Part shown: in pieces, positions 35,654 to 47,823 of the stretch
Layout: every line of letters begins with the position of its first letter
Position numbering within the stretch: the first letter of the stretch is position 1
Assembly (NCBI RefSeq): GCF_963583255.1
Contig: NC_084810.1
Coordinates: 4,805,751-4,869,750, forward strand
Length of the DNA: 64,000 bases
From: Pyrus communis
Lineage: Eukaryota > Streptophyta > Magnoliopsida > Rosales > Rosaceae
Reading direction: 5' to 3'
Position numbers and translations under genes: made by a program
Notes under the pieces: model-generated
The model's database searches: none
What the model was told of the DNA's origin: nothing
The model's input: only the letters and a program-made list of their open reading frames with translations

Positions 35654-38006
35654 TTAGGGTACGTACTGCAAACTGAACTTTGATAATACCATTATCCATT
35701 TCCTAATTCGGCCTTTTACGATGGGTTGAGTAAGCATGTAACGAATAACATCTGTTTGGGCGATGACCTGTGTAACTGATGGGAGCATGTAATGTCTAAG
35801 TTTGGACGCGGCGAAAAACAAAGCCAAGCAAAGTTTCTCGACGGGTGAATAATTGATCTCAGGCGAATTCAGATTCCGGCTGAGATAAAAGATAGCTTGT
35901 TCACGCCCATCATCGTTATCTTGCACGAGGAGGCAACCGATGGACTTGTCGGCTGCTGAAATGTACAGTTTGAGAGGCCTACCGTGGCGAGGTAGTACTA
36001 GTACTGGTGGCATGGTAAGGAAGACCTTGATTTGCGTGAAATCCGTTTGATGTTCTTCGCGCCACTTAAACGTATTTGAGTCCTTAAGTTTCAAGAGCGT
36101 AGAAAATGCTTTCATTTTGCCTGCCGAATTGGCTATGAAACAGTGGAGAAAATTTATCTTCCTGAGTAACGACTGAAGTTGCTTCTTAGTTGCTGGGGGT
36201 GGAGCACTAATGCGTGGGCTTTATTTTTGTCGACCTCGATGCCACAATGTTGCACAAGCAAACCCAAGAAGTTACCAGCCGATACACCGAAGGCGCATTT
36301 GGCCGGGTTTATTTTTAGATTATGCTAATACATCTGAAGGAATGCTTACCGAAGATTATCCAGATACGTTCGGCGACTTTTCGATTTCACAACCACATCA
36401 TCGATATATACTTCTACGACCGTACCGATCAAATCATAGAATATCGTATTCATAGCGCGTTGGTATGTGGCACCGGTGTTCTTGAGGCCGAATAGCATAA
36501 CAACCCATTTGTATGTATCAAGTGCCCCTAGGCAACGGGAAGACGGTCTCGTGAACGTCAGCTTCAGTGATAAAGATCTGGTTGTAGCTGGTATGACTGT
36601 CCATGAAGGACAACATTTCATGATTGGCTACGGCATCAATTAACAAATCCAAGATTGGCATTGTGTATTCATCCTTGGGAGTTGCCAGATTCAAATTATG
36701 AAAATCGATGCAGATACATAGGGCTCCATTTTTCTTTAGTACCGGGACAATATTGGTCAACCACTTAACGTACCGAGCGGTCTGAATAAACCCAGTTTTC
36801 AAAAGTTAAACTAATTCGTCCTTTATGCCGAGCTGTACTTCGATCGAGAACCGACATGAGGGGTTGTTGGAAGGGCTTACAACCAACTTTAATGCGTAAT
36901 TCGTGTTTGACGAGGTTTCAGTCAAGGCCCATCATCTCATGATAATTCCACGCGAACCAATCTTTAAACTTGTTGAGTAATTTACTAAGTGCGTCCTTCA
37001 TGGGGTGAGGCAACAACGCACTAATAAACAACAACCGAGGCTTATCGGATGTGCCAACATTTATCTCTTCTAATGGGTCATTGACTTGGGGCTGATTGTC
37101 TTCGAGTTTGGCCGGTGTAGCCCGAACTTTGTCAAACGATAAAACTGGGCCGTTATCTCCCTCGGCCAAAAATTTGATTAAGTTTATGCCCGAATGTGGT
37201 TGTTTGGAAATAGCATACCAATGAACCGGCAAATGTTCCATGGTGGATGAAACTGCAGCCCGACACTGTTCTCGTGTGGTGGCGCCAGTCATCGGTGTTG
37301 GTAATGAGGTCGGCCAAGCACTGTCTCACCGAATCCTGGTGTACAGTCTATGCGTCAACCTCGATGGCTTTCTGAACTGAGATCCGAGTCGGCCGTCCAT
37401 TTTTATTAAAACCCTGTAGGGTAATGTAGCCAACGTGATCGTCATAATAGCGAGCTTGAATCATGTTGGTCTCGAACGGCTGATTATCGGCTGGATGGAC
37501 TACTACCGATTTGTCGTCCTAAAAGATGAAGACCTGATATAGCGATGAAGGAATGCAACTTGTTTGATGGATCCAATCGCGGCCAAGAAATGCATTATAG
37601 TCGGTCTTTAAGTCAATTATAAAGATGCAGTCATATGATTGCGACCTGCAATGCTTACTTCTAACGGGAGCACTCATTTGGTTTGGGACTTGTCATTGAT
37701 GAAGCTGCTCATTGTTATTCCTAACGGTATGAGCTCGTCATTGGAGCGGTGTAATGCCTTTATGATGGAAATCGGCATGATGTTGATTGTGGCTCCACAA
37801 TCGACAAATACCTTGGAAATAGGATATCCTTCAATATGAGTCGTTACGTATAACGACTTTAGATGTTGGAGATTAACAGAATGAGAGCGAGGAAACAATT
37901 CGGCCATGGCTGCTTTAAGTTTGTCGTCTTTACTGATTTCCATATCCTCCTCAGTAGCGATGAAATCAACTTGTGTCGCTTCTTCAGCAACCACATCCCC
38001 ATCCAA
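35654..38006 (-). pseudogene. Gypsy protease, reverse transcriptase and first RNase H, broken
   Basis: Protease-like segment 38006-37674 (VFVDCGATINIMP, with Cys where Ser/Thr is usual after the catalytic Asp), a linker 37292-36918, and reverse transcriptase 36802-36346 with NIVPVLKKNGALCICIDF and the YIDDVVVKS active-site box. RNase H 36115-35654 has LYISAADKSIGCLLVQ and SPVEKLCLALFF. Stops and frame changes lie between the parts. Confidence 0.88.
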
Positions 38007-39302
38007 GAAATTTGACTGGTGGATGGTCGGCTAAAATTCAGCCGGTAGGACATGGACCATGCTGATTTCCATATGCTCGAGGACCGAAGGACCCATTGGG
38101 TCTTGGTTGTCGTCTTCCAGATTAGTGGGTGTGGTATCAGTCTTTGGAGTGTCTTCGGCCGAATTATCTTTCGCCTCGTTATTTACCTGCTCTTATGACG
38201 CGTTAACTGAACCTATTCCATTCTGGTCGTCGTCCTTGAGCTTATTTATTGCCCAAGAGTGATTTTGTTCTTGGAGTGCCTTACGGGCTCATTCTTCGTA
38301 GGCGATTTGGGTGTTCCTTATGTCCAGGTATGCATCTAAACGCGCTACACGATTCTCCTTATCGATCATAAGGCCGAAAAAAGACACGGCTGAGAAAACT
38401 TCGAAATGATATCACAGATGCTGAAGGTCTTCGAGGGAAAAAGGTAGCTCAGCAGTGTCTATATCTGTGTATGGGTCGACCTCAAAGCCGAGGACTCAAG
38501 CCTCATGTATATGCTAGAAGCTAGCTTTTATTGTCGGATCGGTGGTTTTCTGAATAATCTGTTTAGCATCAAAACAAGTTAGTGCTAGGTCGAGGGCTTC
38601 CTGACATGCCTTAGGCAGTCCGTACAAGTCATTGGCCGAATATTTCTTATGAAATTCTCATATGTATTCCAAGGATTCACCAAGAAATGGAGGGTGCAGA
38701 TTGCGTCGTACTTTTATAAACGGTTCTTGCAGTGGTAATAGGGGAAGCTTACTTTCAACTTCTTGTCTGAAATGCTTGAGACGAGCTTTCATCTATCCAG
38801 GCCGAAGAATGAGCTTGATGCGTTTTTCGAACTCTTCAATGGTGGTTTCAAAGTTGCGATCAACTACCTTTTTCTCTTGAAGTAATTTGGCCATCATGGT
38901 CGGGGTAGGTCGGTCGTCGCCGCTTCCTGCTGCCTCTTTTGGTTGCCACCGAGTAGTCGAATTAGCTTGTGCTTCTTGTCGTAGGGCCATGCAGTTTCTC
39001 CGCTGATGATGACGTTTTTGAGACTTGGATAACGCCGTATACATGCCAGTCGAAGAATTGTAACTGTACCAACGTTGGTCATATGGCTTAGGTGGCTTGA
39101 AGGTTTTTTGACCCACTGATGAACTCGAACTGCTGGACTTACGCAAGTAATAATCCTTATCATAGAATGGCGTGTCAAAGTCAAGACGTCGTTTGACTGG
39201 GGTTGGATCTGTTGCTTGTACTTGTGGGCCAAGTCTCCCGAACACTTGTCAGCTTTGGCCGGCACCGAGTTCCTTCAGAGGTTTTACTGCGGTCGTGGAC
39301 GG

Positions 39303-40728
39303 CTAACATGAAGTTGGAGCCTGAGGTGTTCTCTCTTCAGGTTCGGTTAGGGCAATTTGTGTTTTACAACGGCCGCACAAACCCATTGGTTCATCAGTTT
39401 CTTCGAAGCTAGAACCCGACATAGGTTTGACGATGGCCGACCCTGAAGATTTCGTAGGTGGTTCATTTGAAAATAAATCAATCTTAAGTCTCGACTTACC
39501 ATTCTGCTTACGGACATGTTGTACTGGGACGAATTTAGCCTTCCTTTTCCCTTTGTTTTTAGGGAGATGAGCATCCACCATGCCAATTATGGTCGAGGGG
39601 AAGGGATTGACATCAATCGCCATCTGTTTCTCAGGAAATTTTAACTTACCTTTCTCAATCCAACTTTGAATCGCATCACGGAACACAACGCAATTATTGG
39701 TAGCATGCTTGTTCAAATTATGGTATTTGCAATACGTTTTGCCTTTCAACTCTTTGGCCTTAGGAATGTTGTGTCCTGGGCCAAGTTTTATGATATTTGC
39801 TAACAACAACTGGTTGAAAATTGCATCGGCCTTGGTGATGTCGAAAGTGTAAACTTTTGATGTTTTAATCGTCTCTTCAGAGGCCGAGCGGGTTTTGGTA
39901 TCCTTGGGATTGATTTGAGCTAATGCTTTGCAAATGTATGGTTTGTCTATTACTATCTCGGCCGCATCTAGTGTATTGGGGATCCTCGCTTTCGGCCAAT
40001 GTGTAGCTGACCGTAGGATTCTTGTATATCGTTCCCCGGGATGGGGACTTTGAGATTTTTTCCTATCGGATCAAATAATCATACTGCTCAATGTGCTGAG
40101 CCAATTCGTACATATCTCGGATATTTGCCCCCAGGAATTTCTTTTTGTATTCCACGTCCAGGACGTTTAGAGTGATTCTGATGAATTCAACTTCAGGGAG
40201 AAGTACTCGGTACCAATTCCTGGCCAACTTGAACCTTGTTAAGTATTCTATTGGCGATTCATATGAAGCTTGAACCATCCTAGCTAATGATGAAACAGAC
40301 ATTTCCATCCCTGGTCGATAGAATTGTTCATGGAATTTCTCAACCAATTCATCCCAACTCTGGACGGTGTTTGGTGGGAGGTTGATGTACCAAGTAAAGA
40401 CTGAACCCGTTAGTGAGAAGTTAAATAGCCGTAGTTTATGGAAGTCGCTATTAACGTTTCCACATTGTGCAGTGAACTTAGCTACATGTTCTAACAAAGA
40501 TAAGGATGACTCTCCGGCAAAAAGATTGAAGTCTGGGATCTTGAAGCCTTTAGGATATTCGAACTTTTCCACATAAGCCGGGTACAGATGAATGAACTTT
40601 GGGAACTTCAGCCCCTTTTTTAAGGCCGAATCAATCATCCTTTGGACCTCGGTCATATTGACGGATGCTGCTTCCACTCCCTGGTCAGGTCCATCAGATC
40701 TACTGCTTGATCCTCCTCTTTTTTTCAA
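39303..40728 (-). pseudogene. Gypsy gag, broken
   Basis: 40728-40063 encodes the capsid-type Retrotrans_gag domain (FAGESSLSLLEHVAKF ... SWDELVEKFHEQFY). 39809-39303 encodes the Tat-type region YCKYHNLNKHATNNCVVFRD with CxxH...H/C zinc-ligand spacing. The parts are interrupted by stops near 39810-40060. A Ser/Arg-rich tail lies further left to about 38793. Confidence 0.87.
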
Positions 40729-41274
40729 GTCAATTGGTTAAAGCCGAGCATATCCTTTCTCGGCTTGTAATGGGGCACTCTTAAAAGGAAGCTGTCGAGG
40801 TTGGCCAATGTGGCCATCTTCGAAGGCTTTACTGACCTATAGTTCGAGCAACCTGGTCTATGTATCACTATTGATTTGTATTGCCTCAAGCAAATTATTC
40901 ATTTTCTGGCCAATCGATTGCTCGACCTACCAAGATTGTTCATCAAGTCGTCTTTGAAGAAACGACCTAGTTGGGGGATCAAAACCTTCCCCAACGTCTT
41001 CGTCGTAATCTTCCATTATTCCTTTGATGAAAATGCCTGCAGTTTGGTTGGGAATTTCTGGGTTACGATGCTGTCTGCCGAGACAAACTTCATTTTCTTG
41101 GTGTGTCACATTTGTAGCCTCGAGTGGCACAACAATGAGGGGATTTTGTACCTAAGACAAATCTTGTCCAGGGCCTTGTACTGGCAAGTCAATTGTTGAC
41201 TTTCCCATGATTGTTTTCTTTTTTACGGACCGTGTCTCAATGGTCATGAACTCCAAAAGTCTAGCACAAGGTCC

Positions 41275-41291
41275 CACCGGGTGTGCCAAAA
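41275..41291 (-). other. Presumed primer-binding site of the gypsy element
   Basis: Immediately inside the 5' LTR, the minus strand reads TTTTGGCACACCCGGTG. The start TTGGC is typical of plant gypsy primer sites; I cannot name the tRNA. Confidence 0.55.
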
Positions 41292-42432
41292 TGTTGACCC
41301 TAAAAATTACAAAGCCTACGTGGCGCGCAGGCCGAGTAACTAATGAGCTAACTACATCCTTCGGTTGATGCGGGGTTTGCCAACTCGTTGGCCGAGCCTG
41401 GCCGAGGAGTATAATTTGTTGATGTTGCGTTGAGCGCGTTGCTGACTTCTTTATCTTGCGATTGTGGCCGAGGAAGGAACAAGTCTTGGCTTGTGGATTC
41501 TCGAGCTTGAAGACAAGGCTGCTAGTTCTGCGAATTTTACGAATCGTCAGCCTCGGATTCGGTCACAGTGATTATACTCATGAGAGTATAAACACGTCGA
41601 ATCGACACCAGACTATATGGACACAAGTACTCAAAGGTGATGTGTGTCTTGATGGTAAATATGGTTCGGTCGTTAGAATGTCGAACTCTGAAACTCACTT
41701 GTGAATATCCAATCATAAAATCACTCGGCGTTCAATGTGCCGAATATTGCAACTCGTAACACCTTACTTCGCCGAGAAGGCTACTAAAATGACCTCTACC
41801 AATAAGGATTCGAAACACAGTCTTGACCGAGACTTGGATAAATAACCAGTTGGCCTCGACACAGTGCTGTTTATCCAAACTGAAGATGCTCCGGGAACGG
41901 CTGATTCTACTACAATAGTGCTGTTTATCCAAACTGAAGAAGTCACTGGTTGCCTTCACAGTGCTGTTTATCCAAATTGAAGATGTGTTGGCGGAAAACG
42001 AAAATAAAAATTCTCAAAATGTTTGAGAGGTTTGCGCAGGGCAATTGTGTGTTGATTTGGAGGAGCCCTGAATGATACACTTTGCTCTCTATTTATAGCC
42101 ACAAAACCTCCTCAAGATCAAGTCGAAACCATATTCGAACTGGGACTTTTTGTTCCAACTTTATCTCGACTAATCCTATTCCTATTTGGACTTTGAACTC
42201 ACCCTCATTTTAAGGCCGTATTCATTGTCGGTCAAGAATCCGTATTGCACTAGGCTTCCTTATCGTATTGGGACTTCTTCGACCCATCCGCTCATCCAAA
42301 CTACTCTTTCTTGCAATAGGACTCGATCACCTTTTCTGAACAGCCCAGGGCCACTAGGCAACCCATAATATATTTGGAAAAGCTTTGGGCCGAACCTAAG
42401 CTTGGCCCAAAATATTATTTTGGGCCCAAACA
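41292..42432 (-). repeat. 5' LTR of the gypsy element
   Basis: Right-hand LTR, 1141 bp, same termini and the same three internal CTGTTTATCCAAACTGAAGA-type subrepeats as the left copy. Diverged mainly by C/T and G/A changes. Confidence 0.93.
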
Positions 42433-42675
42433 ACAACATCTTTAAAATATTTCAATTTCATACATTTAGTTATATTTCTTTTTAGTTTCATACATTCGTT
42501 AAAAAATTTGTTAATAACCGTTAAGTGATGACGTGGCAAATATAAGATCCACATTTGTGCTGATATAGATGCCAACTTTGCACCCTGTGAATTAAAAATA
42601 AATAAAAAAAGATTAGTGGATAAAAAAATCAATTTAGATTATAATTAAAAACTAAAAAAATTTGAAAAAAGGATC

Positions 42676-43384
42676 TGGGCAAAACTTGCCCCGATAACCC
42701 CATCTCTTCCTCGACTCCATCCCATTTCCTATGTGGTTCTCCGCAACCAAGAATTTGATTCTTGGTTTGGGACCCTTCTTCCGTCGCCGCCTTCTCCTTG
42801 ATTCGACTCCATCCCCATCTGCATGTTCATCTCCAACAAGTCCATCAACGACATCCTTATCGGCTTTGCCGTCCTCGACGCCGCACCCATCTCTATCGAC
42901 AACATGTTATTTCTCGTTTCTTCTCCCCCTTCGTTGGCTTCTTCCGTCACAGACGATGCCAACGCGGCAACCTCTTGCACTACTACAGCTTCCCGCACTG
43001 ACAACGATCCATCCTCGTTAAGCATCATCCTTAATCACCGTCTTGGTGAGTCTTTCGTGACCTCATTGGCCGCGAACTGCACAGAGCTATAGCACGAGAA
43101 CATCAAGGTGAGGGGTTGTCCACATCCACCTCGTCGAACGAAATTGAGGTGTTGGGGCTGAACCGAGTGCAGGCCTGCCGCCGGATCTACCTTTCGCCCT
43201 ACTGAGTCATGTTGAGATCGAACTCGGGTTGATGAAATGGACCTTGCTGCGAGCGAGTTGTGAGATCGTGGGTTCTGGTGGTGGTGATTGGAAGTGTATA
43301 GGAGTGTGAACTAATGTAAAGGACTGGGTTATTGGGACGACAGCCAAAAAAAAAAAAGAAAATTCCTTTACCAAGCTGCCCAAT
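42676..43384. other. Core of the long-TIR element: possible captured gene fragment
   Basis: GC content rises sharply against the flanking arms. A 99-codon minus-strand frame (43028-42729) includes RMSLMDLLEMNMQMG, which recalls the SLMDLLEE motif of a plant RING-finger protein group; no RING follows. This is consistent with a Pack-MULE-style capture but the similarity is short and from memory. Confidence 0.35.
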
Positions 43385-43604
43385 CCTGTTTTCAAATTTT
43401 TAAGTTTTTAATTATAAAAAAATTGATTTTTTTATTAAATAATACATTTTTATTATTTTGTATTCACTTGGTGCAAAGTTGGCATTCATGTCAGCACAAT
43501 GTGAACCTTACATTTGTCCTGTCATCATTTAACAATTAACTTAACTGATTTTTTAACAGATGTATGAAACTAAAAAGAAATATAACTAAGTATATAAAAT
43601 TGAA

Positions 43605-43752
43605 GGAGTGTGTTATCCACACACCTCTTTTTACTTCTTACACATCCTTTGTTAATTTCTATCATTTGATCTTCTTCAACTCATCCGATCCAACGGTTGA
43701 AAATTAAAAGGGTGTGTGAGAAGTAAAAAAATGTGTGTGGATATCACACTCT
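43605..43752. mobile_element. MITE, 148 bp, 9-bp target duplication
   Basis: Ends GGAGTGTGTTATCCACACAC / GTGTGTGGATATCACACTCT are inverted copies continuing into ACTTCT(T/C)ACACA. Perfect flanking duplication AAAATTGAA (43596-43604 and 43753-43761). It lies within the right arm of the long-TIR element. Same family as 60482-60630. Confidence 0.9.
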
Positions 43753-43830
43753 AAAATTGAAATATTTTAAACATGTTATATGAGATTGCAATTGATCTCA
43801 TACTTGAAGAGGTAAAATATAATTTACTTA

Positions 43831-46245
43831 AGAAATTATTGAACATGACTAACTAGCTACACGGATCGAGATCTCGGCGTATCGATCATAAATATATTTT
43901 GACAAAAAAAGATCATAAATATAAATGAAATAAATGTGTGTTCTCAAAAGCATTTGCTGCATGTGGCCACTAGTGGCAGCGTCTCCATTATTTATCACGT
44001 GAAGGTTATCCTTTGTCAGCCAACTACAATTTGTCAATTATTTGCCTTGATTTATTGTTCTTTTGCTTTTGTTCGTCAATTCTGAAAATCGTGCTTACCA
44101 GAATAATATACTCCTGTACAGGCAAATAGACAATTGCAGAAGATAAAAACAAATGATAACTGAAAAGGCTGTTGGAGTGAATTAGGATATAGGGTTATTT
44201 CTATTTGAACAACCTAATATTAGGATATAGGGTTATTTCTAGCTTCATTTGTAGATGAAATATGTTGAAAGAGTGAATTTGACGTTGGAAAAATAAGGTA
44301 TTTTGTATGTGCTTATAAGTTATTGGATTAATTCTATATATTGTCAATTAGTTTTGTGATGTAATCTCAACTTACTCTAAACTTAGTATGGCTTACTTAT
44401 TTCGTGGTTTAACCCAATTCACCACTTGTATAATTGGTTGAAAGGATGTCGGATAGTATGTAAACCTTAACATCAACCAGTCCCTATTTCATTTGCGAAG
44501 TACAAAACCTACTAGACATTGGCCGACTAATTTTTCTTTCGATTTGTAACTCTTGATTTAATCCTTGTTTTTTATATTTATTATCAAAGTAAATTCAATT
44601 ACCCAGAAAACATACATATTTGGAGGCCTAGATACACTTAAAACAAAGATACAAGATAACAAACCTCAAAGCAATACCAATATAATTTTAGACGGTGGGA
44701 TTTATTCTACTTATTATACTGACAATATGATTCAGACTGTATGTTTGACACATGTAAATTTGATTTAAAAAATAACTGGCTCGGTCTATTCTATGGCGAA
44801 GCATCCAAAGTATAACTGCACACTCTAACCTTAACTCGCTTATTACTTTGGTCAAGTTAGCACATGATATGAGATTCAGTATGTTGGTGGATCCTACCTA
44901 TATTAGAGAGATCGTCCAAATGTTATATGTGGAAAATGTGGTAAGTGTAACATTATTCTGATCTCTTGTGCAACACATGTGAATCCTACCTCTTTAGAAA
45001 GTTGATACAAAATATAAAGGGATCTTTTGATATAGGCTCCTCAGTTTTGATTTTTTTAGATCAAACATCCACGTCTTTTAGTGATATGATTAAACTTTTT
45101 TTTGTAATAATTTTGGTGCTATATGCACATTATATTGTAACAAATTTCCTATAATCTAGCCTTCTAATTGCAATCTCATCTGTTAGAGATAATTGTAAAG
45201 AAAAACAAAAAAAGTTGGTTAGATTCAATTTATTTTCACAATAATGCTACAATTTAGCAATAATTATCTACGATTTAAGATATTTTCTTTCCAAAATAGT
45301 TTAAAATATTTTTAAATCCCACAAAATCAAACGTACTGAAATAAGTTTTTCTTTTAGTGCGTTAAGAGAAAATAGGATTGAGAATAATATAAACGTACCA
45401 ATACACAACGTGTACAAAATAAAACGTACCAAAATAAAATTAATGTACCAATATTAACAATATGTATAAAATCAAACGTACCAAAATTGCAAATAAACAT
45501 ACCAATTAATGATTTTTGTAAATTTAAACGTACCTGCATATAATATATACGTAATGTATTGTACCTAATAATAATTCATCAACAACTATACTTAAAAAAA
45601 CAGCAAAAAAAAAAAAAATCACAAAAAAATTGAAAAAATTACACGGAGCTTTTATGTTGATCACCAACTATCTTGAAAAAAAAACCATTTGGAAAAAAAA
45701 AATATTAAATGTTTGCATAACGAAAAGAAAAAAAAAACTATGATCGAAAAAACATATCTGGAATAAGAGAAAATATAGTTTAATTACTAATATCTCCACT
45801 AAATAAGGAAAAGTGCATCATACAAATAAAAGAATAAATTCAAAAATTATTTTAATTTAAAAAAAAAAATAATGACATGTAATTTAGCTTGAGATGGTTA
45901 TTGGTCAAAGCGTTTTAATCAAATTTTAAAAAGATCTAAATGATATAGAAAAACTATAAAACTATAAAGGATTCTAATTTTTCTAAATATAAAATATAAG
46001 GAATATGCCAATATGTACAGATATCAAATTTCTTTTCCACGTAACAAACCGAAGAAATACAAATATTAATTTTGGACGTTAAGTGGTAAGTTTAATAAAC
46101 AAGTCAGCTTTGGCATGCCACCTTATAGTTTTGCCGATATCTCTCAGGAACAGTTAAGAAAAGTAAAAGAAAACAAGGAGAAGAAGAAGCAGCAGCAGAA
46201 GAGGAAGGGGAACATTAGAAAAGAAGAGGAAGTAGATATATAGCA
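43831..46245. other. AT-rich intergenic region upstream of MATE gene 2
   Basis: No gene recognised. Several A-rich runs (45560-45870) and repeated AACGTACCAA motifs (45390-45540). The last about 100 bp (AGAAGAAGAAGCAGCAGCAG-rich) are a probable 5' leader of the MATE gene. Confidence 0.4.
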
Positions 46246-46900
46246 ATGTTGGCAAGCTCTGGAGGTTTAGAGAGGAGTGAAAATACTGAAGTGCTCTTAG
46301 TAGAGGCAGGTGGTGGTGGCGGCGGCGGTGATGGAGATCAAGAAGGAGCTAAAAATTTACCAAGGTGGTGGTGGAAGAAAGTGTTGGATGTGGAGGAGGC
46401 CAAGAAACAGGTCATGTTTTCACTGCCAATGGTTTTTACCAATCTTTTTTACTACTTGATCACTTTGGTGTCAGTCATGTTCGCCGGCCACCTTGGCGAC
46501 CTTGAGTTGGCCGGTGCAACCCTTGCCAATTCATGGGCCATTGTCACTGGCTTCGCTTTCATGGTAACTTTTCCACTTTTCCTCATTCATACCATATTTC
46601 TCTTTACAATATTTTGTAATTTCTTCAAAATCTAATACAAATTTTGGAAAATGGTAGAAGGACGAACATAACGAAACATGAGTGTAGGGAGAAAAAGAAT
46701 GTGCGGTTATCATTTTGCTTTTAGTATTCTAATTGTTTGAAACTTTGGTGTAGGTTGGGTTAAGTGGAGCTCTAGAGACGCTTTGTGGGCAAGGGTTTGG
46801 TGCAAAGTTGTATAAAATGTTGGGCATTTATCTACAAGCTTCCTGCATCGTATCTTTCTTTTTCTGTTTCATCATATCTATAATCTGGTTCTATACAGAA

Positions 46901-47303
46901 TATTGGAAGAAGGACAGCACGGTGCTGTCACTTACAGACAACACAGCAAACATACAGCACGGCAAGCATGGGTAAAGGAAAGACAGCAAGGGTGTGCACT
47001 CTGGAAAGGAATGTGCATGTGGTTGCTGACTCATGGACAGCAGGGAAAGGCATGTGTGTGCATGCTGTCTCTTACAGATTGCATGTGTGTGTGCTGTTAG
47101 TTTGTAGTTTAATGTGTAAAGGTGTATAGGTGGTGATGCGGCATGTGTGTGCATGCTGTCTCTTACAGATTGCATGTGTGTGTGCTGTTAGTTTGTAGTT
47201 TAATGTGTAAAGTTGTTGTTGTGGTGTATATATCAAAGCCTTCTCGTAAGGCCTGAAGATATGAAATTTTGAAGTATTACCATTCAAATCAGAAAAATCA
47301 ACA
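46901..47303 (+). repeat. 5' LTR of the young copia element
   Basis: 403 bp, starts TATTGGAAGAAGG and ends AAAAATCAACA. It contains two near-identical 80-bp subrepeats (GCATGTGTGTGCATGCTGTC... at about 47048 and 47142). Differs from the 3' LTR at three positions only. Confidence 0.95.
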
Positions 47304-47318
47304 TGGTATCAGAGCAGG
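47304..47318 (+). other. Primer-binding site, initiator-Met tRNA type
   Basis: TGGTATCAGAGCAGG follows the 5' LTR without a gap, the standard plant copia primer site. Confidence 0.93.
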
Positions 47319-47823
47319 AAAAATAACCTGTCTCTGCAAAGCCTCTTGCTGCTGCCTGTGCGCAGCTTCTTGCTGCTGCCTCTGCACAGCTTGCTGCTTC
47401 TGCAGAGAAAGCTCCAATAGCAACAGTGTCTCTGTAATACTCAGACTGTGGTATCCGACGTTTGCGACCCGGTATCAGCGCTGTATCGAATCGGGTTTTC
47501 CGACGATGCACCGGAGATACCAAGCTCTCTCTCGCAACAAGGCAGGGACTTTGTCGCCAAGTGTTTGATTGGAGACCCACTGGAGAGGCAGCCGCACTGC
47601 ACACAGAGTGTGGGTCTTGTTCCTCCTCTTTCCGAAAGCAACAGGATAGAGCAGAAGAAGCAATTGAAGCAATAAAGTCTTTTGATTGGGTTTGCTGGTG
47701 GATTGGTGAATTTGTTTTTTTATATATATATATAAAATAAAAATAAAAAATAAAAAAGGGAAAAAAAAAAAAAAGAAAAAAAAAAGGAAGAAAAATTCTT
47801 TCTTTATTCTTATAGGTCTTTAT

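Larger units (their letters stand above)
28589..42432 (-). mobile_element. Ty3/gypsy retrotransposon, Tat-type, with antisense gene (13.8 kb)
   Basis: LTRs of 1141 bp (28589-29729 and 41292-42432) have TG...CA ends. Flanking 5-mers are ACAAT and ACAAC (4 of 5 match). Minus-strand order from the right is gag, protease, reverse transcriptase, RNase H, a second archaeal-type RNase H, integrase, then an opposite-strand gene next to the 3' LTR. Dual RNase H and an extra antisense ORF are recognised traits of the plant Tat lineage. The LTRs differ at many sites (near 9% over the first 300 bp by eye, mostly transitions) and pol is broken, so this is an old copy. Confidence 0.93.
28541..43830. mobile_element. 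Long-TIR DNA element (Mutator-like) split by a gypsy element and a MITE
   Basis: The sequence GTAAATTATATTTTACC...TCAAGTAT (28543 on) is repeated inverted at about 43795-43826. Beyond the gypsy insertion the left arm continues (42433-42675) and matches the reverse complement of 43385-43604 and 43753-43790, e.g. TTTAGTTATATTTCTTTTTA, GTTTCATACAT and GCCAACTTTGCACC. Without the two nested insertions the element would be roughly 1.4 kb, with arms of about 300 bp and a GC-richer core of about 700 bp. Target duplication was not resolved. Mutator-like assignment rests on arm length only. Confidence 0.65.

Noticed and set aside
42731..43092. Overlapping plus-strand frames rich in Pro/Ser/Arg in the long-TIR core
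   Set aside because: Three frames are open at once because of GC-rich composition; only the minus-strand frame has a recognisable short motif, and even that is weak.
46891..47604. Several short frames with ACKRQHAHTC-type repeats in the copia LTR and leader
   Set aside because: They fall in the LTR subrepeats and the non-coding leader, and the LTR ones recur identically in the other LTR.
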